From Sediminibacterium ginsengisoli (GTDB lineage: Bacteria > Bacteroidota > Bacteroidia > Chitinophagales > Chitinophagaceae): DNA of 6,276 nucleotides. Location: NCBI GenBank assembly GCA_945860335.1, contig CAMAQW010000100.1, positions 1 to 6,276 of the forward strand, written 5' to 3'. Made by a program: the position numbers and the translations under genes. Each line of letters starts with the position of its first letter. Position 1 is the first letter of the stretch. The notes below the pieces were generated by a model. The model was not told the DNA's origin and searched no databases. It saw nothing but the letters and a program-made list of their open reading frames with translations. Positions 5,972 through 6,276 of the stretch are shown here, piece by piece.

Positions 5972-6276
5972 ATGTCAAAGCAGGCCGCCCTCATTTTTCC
6001 GCATCAGCTTTTTAAAAAATCAGAACTGCTGGATAAAAGCAAGTGCTACTATTTAGTGGAAGAGCATCTGTTTTTTACACAATATCCTTTTCATAAAGAA
6101 AAACTCGTGCTTCATAGGGCGTCTATGAAAGCCTATGAGCAGTATCTGTTACAAGAAGGCTATCAAGTACAGTATATTGATAGCACAGATGCGCTTCATG
6201 ATTGCAGATTGCTTATTGCTCATTTAGCAAAAGAAAAATTTACAGAAATTCAAATAATTGATCCGGTAGATTATTT
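5972..6276 (+). CDS. Cryptochrome/photolyase family protein, iron-sulfur (PhrB/DPRP) type, N-terminal part only
   Basis: An open reading frame from ATG at 5972 with 101 full codons and no stop before the window edge, so the gene is cut at its 3' end. Seen in my translation: MSKQAALIFPHQLF at the start, then VEEHLFFTQYPFHKEKLVLH, then RASMKAYEQYLLQEGYQVQYI, then a run ending EIQIIDPVDY. Known: this pattern (L-I-x-x-x-Q-L-F, a loop with F-H-K-x-K-L, then R-A-S-M-K and a G-Y-x-V-x-Y-I strand) matches the N-terminal Rossmann-like domain of the deoxyribodipyrimidine photolyase-related family, exemplified by Agrobacterium PhrB, a (6-4) photolyase with FAD and a 4Fe-4S cluster. The FAD-binding and cluster cysteines would lie beyond the window, so they cannot be checked. 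No Shine-Dalgarno box is present, and AGG lies too close to the ATG. The role may be light-driven DNA repair or light sensing. Confidence 0.8.
   Translation, partial: MSKQAALIFPHQLFKKSELLDKSKCYYLVEEHLFFTQYPFHKEKLVLHRASMKAYEQYLLQEGYQVQYIDSTDALHDCRLLIAHLAKEKFTEIQIIDPVDY

Noticed and set aside
5422..5994. Minus-strand open frames of 102 and 60 codons opposite the YceI gene and the following gap
   Set aside because: The + strand frame matches YceI along its whole length. The antisense products are Cys/Leu-rich with no recognisable pattern.

Overview
The window is a gene-dense, AT-rich stretch in which every recognisable gene reads on the + strand. Six CDSs are complete within the window and a seventh runs off the right edge. 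The organism is most likely a member of the Bacteroidota, possibly Chitinophagaceae-like. I infer this from four things: starts without a Shine-Dalgarno box, AT-rich codon use, a DUF4886-type SGNH hydrolase, and the pairing of a small b561-like protein with a 'MKHKLH-W-G' type YceI protein. No species can be named from the sequence alone.

Layout: (1) 6-761, an exported SGNH/GDSL-type esterase. (2) 781-2001, a DctA-type C4-dicarboxylate:cation symporter, 19 bp downstream. (3) 2030-3127 and 3130-4683, a two-gene module of a VWA-domain protein and a ChlI/MoxR-like AAA+ ATPase, separated by 2 bp. (4) 4724-5374 and 5375-5899, a small membrane protein with a four-helix, four-histidine pattern like cytochrome b561, followed with zero spacing by a YceI-family lipid-binding-type protein. 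(5) From 5972 to the window end, the N-terminal 101 codons of an iron-sulfur-type cryptochrome/photolyase family protein.

How the genes may work together: the VWA/AAA+ pair is almost certainly one machine, because families of this kind act as ATPase plus metal-dependent adaptor. No cobaltochelatase or magnesium-chelatase large subunit or tetrapyrrole gene is nearby, so a chelatase label would mislead. The b561/YceI pair parallels the yceJ-yceI arrangement of E. coli and suggests an envelope redox or isoprenoid-linked function. The esterase and the dicarboxylate transporter could share a scavenging role, but only their closeness supports this.

No RNA genes, insertion sequences, CRISPR arrays, attachment sites or convincing rho-independent terminators were seen. 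The longest stretch without a gene is 72 bp. The most interesting items are the AAA+/VWA module, with its altered Walker A and Walker B residues, and the predicted di-heme b561-like protein translationally linked to YceI. Neither is clearly a brand-new system, but both belong to poorly characterised groups.
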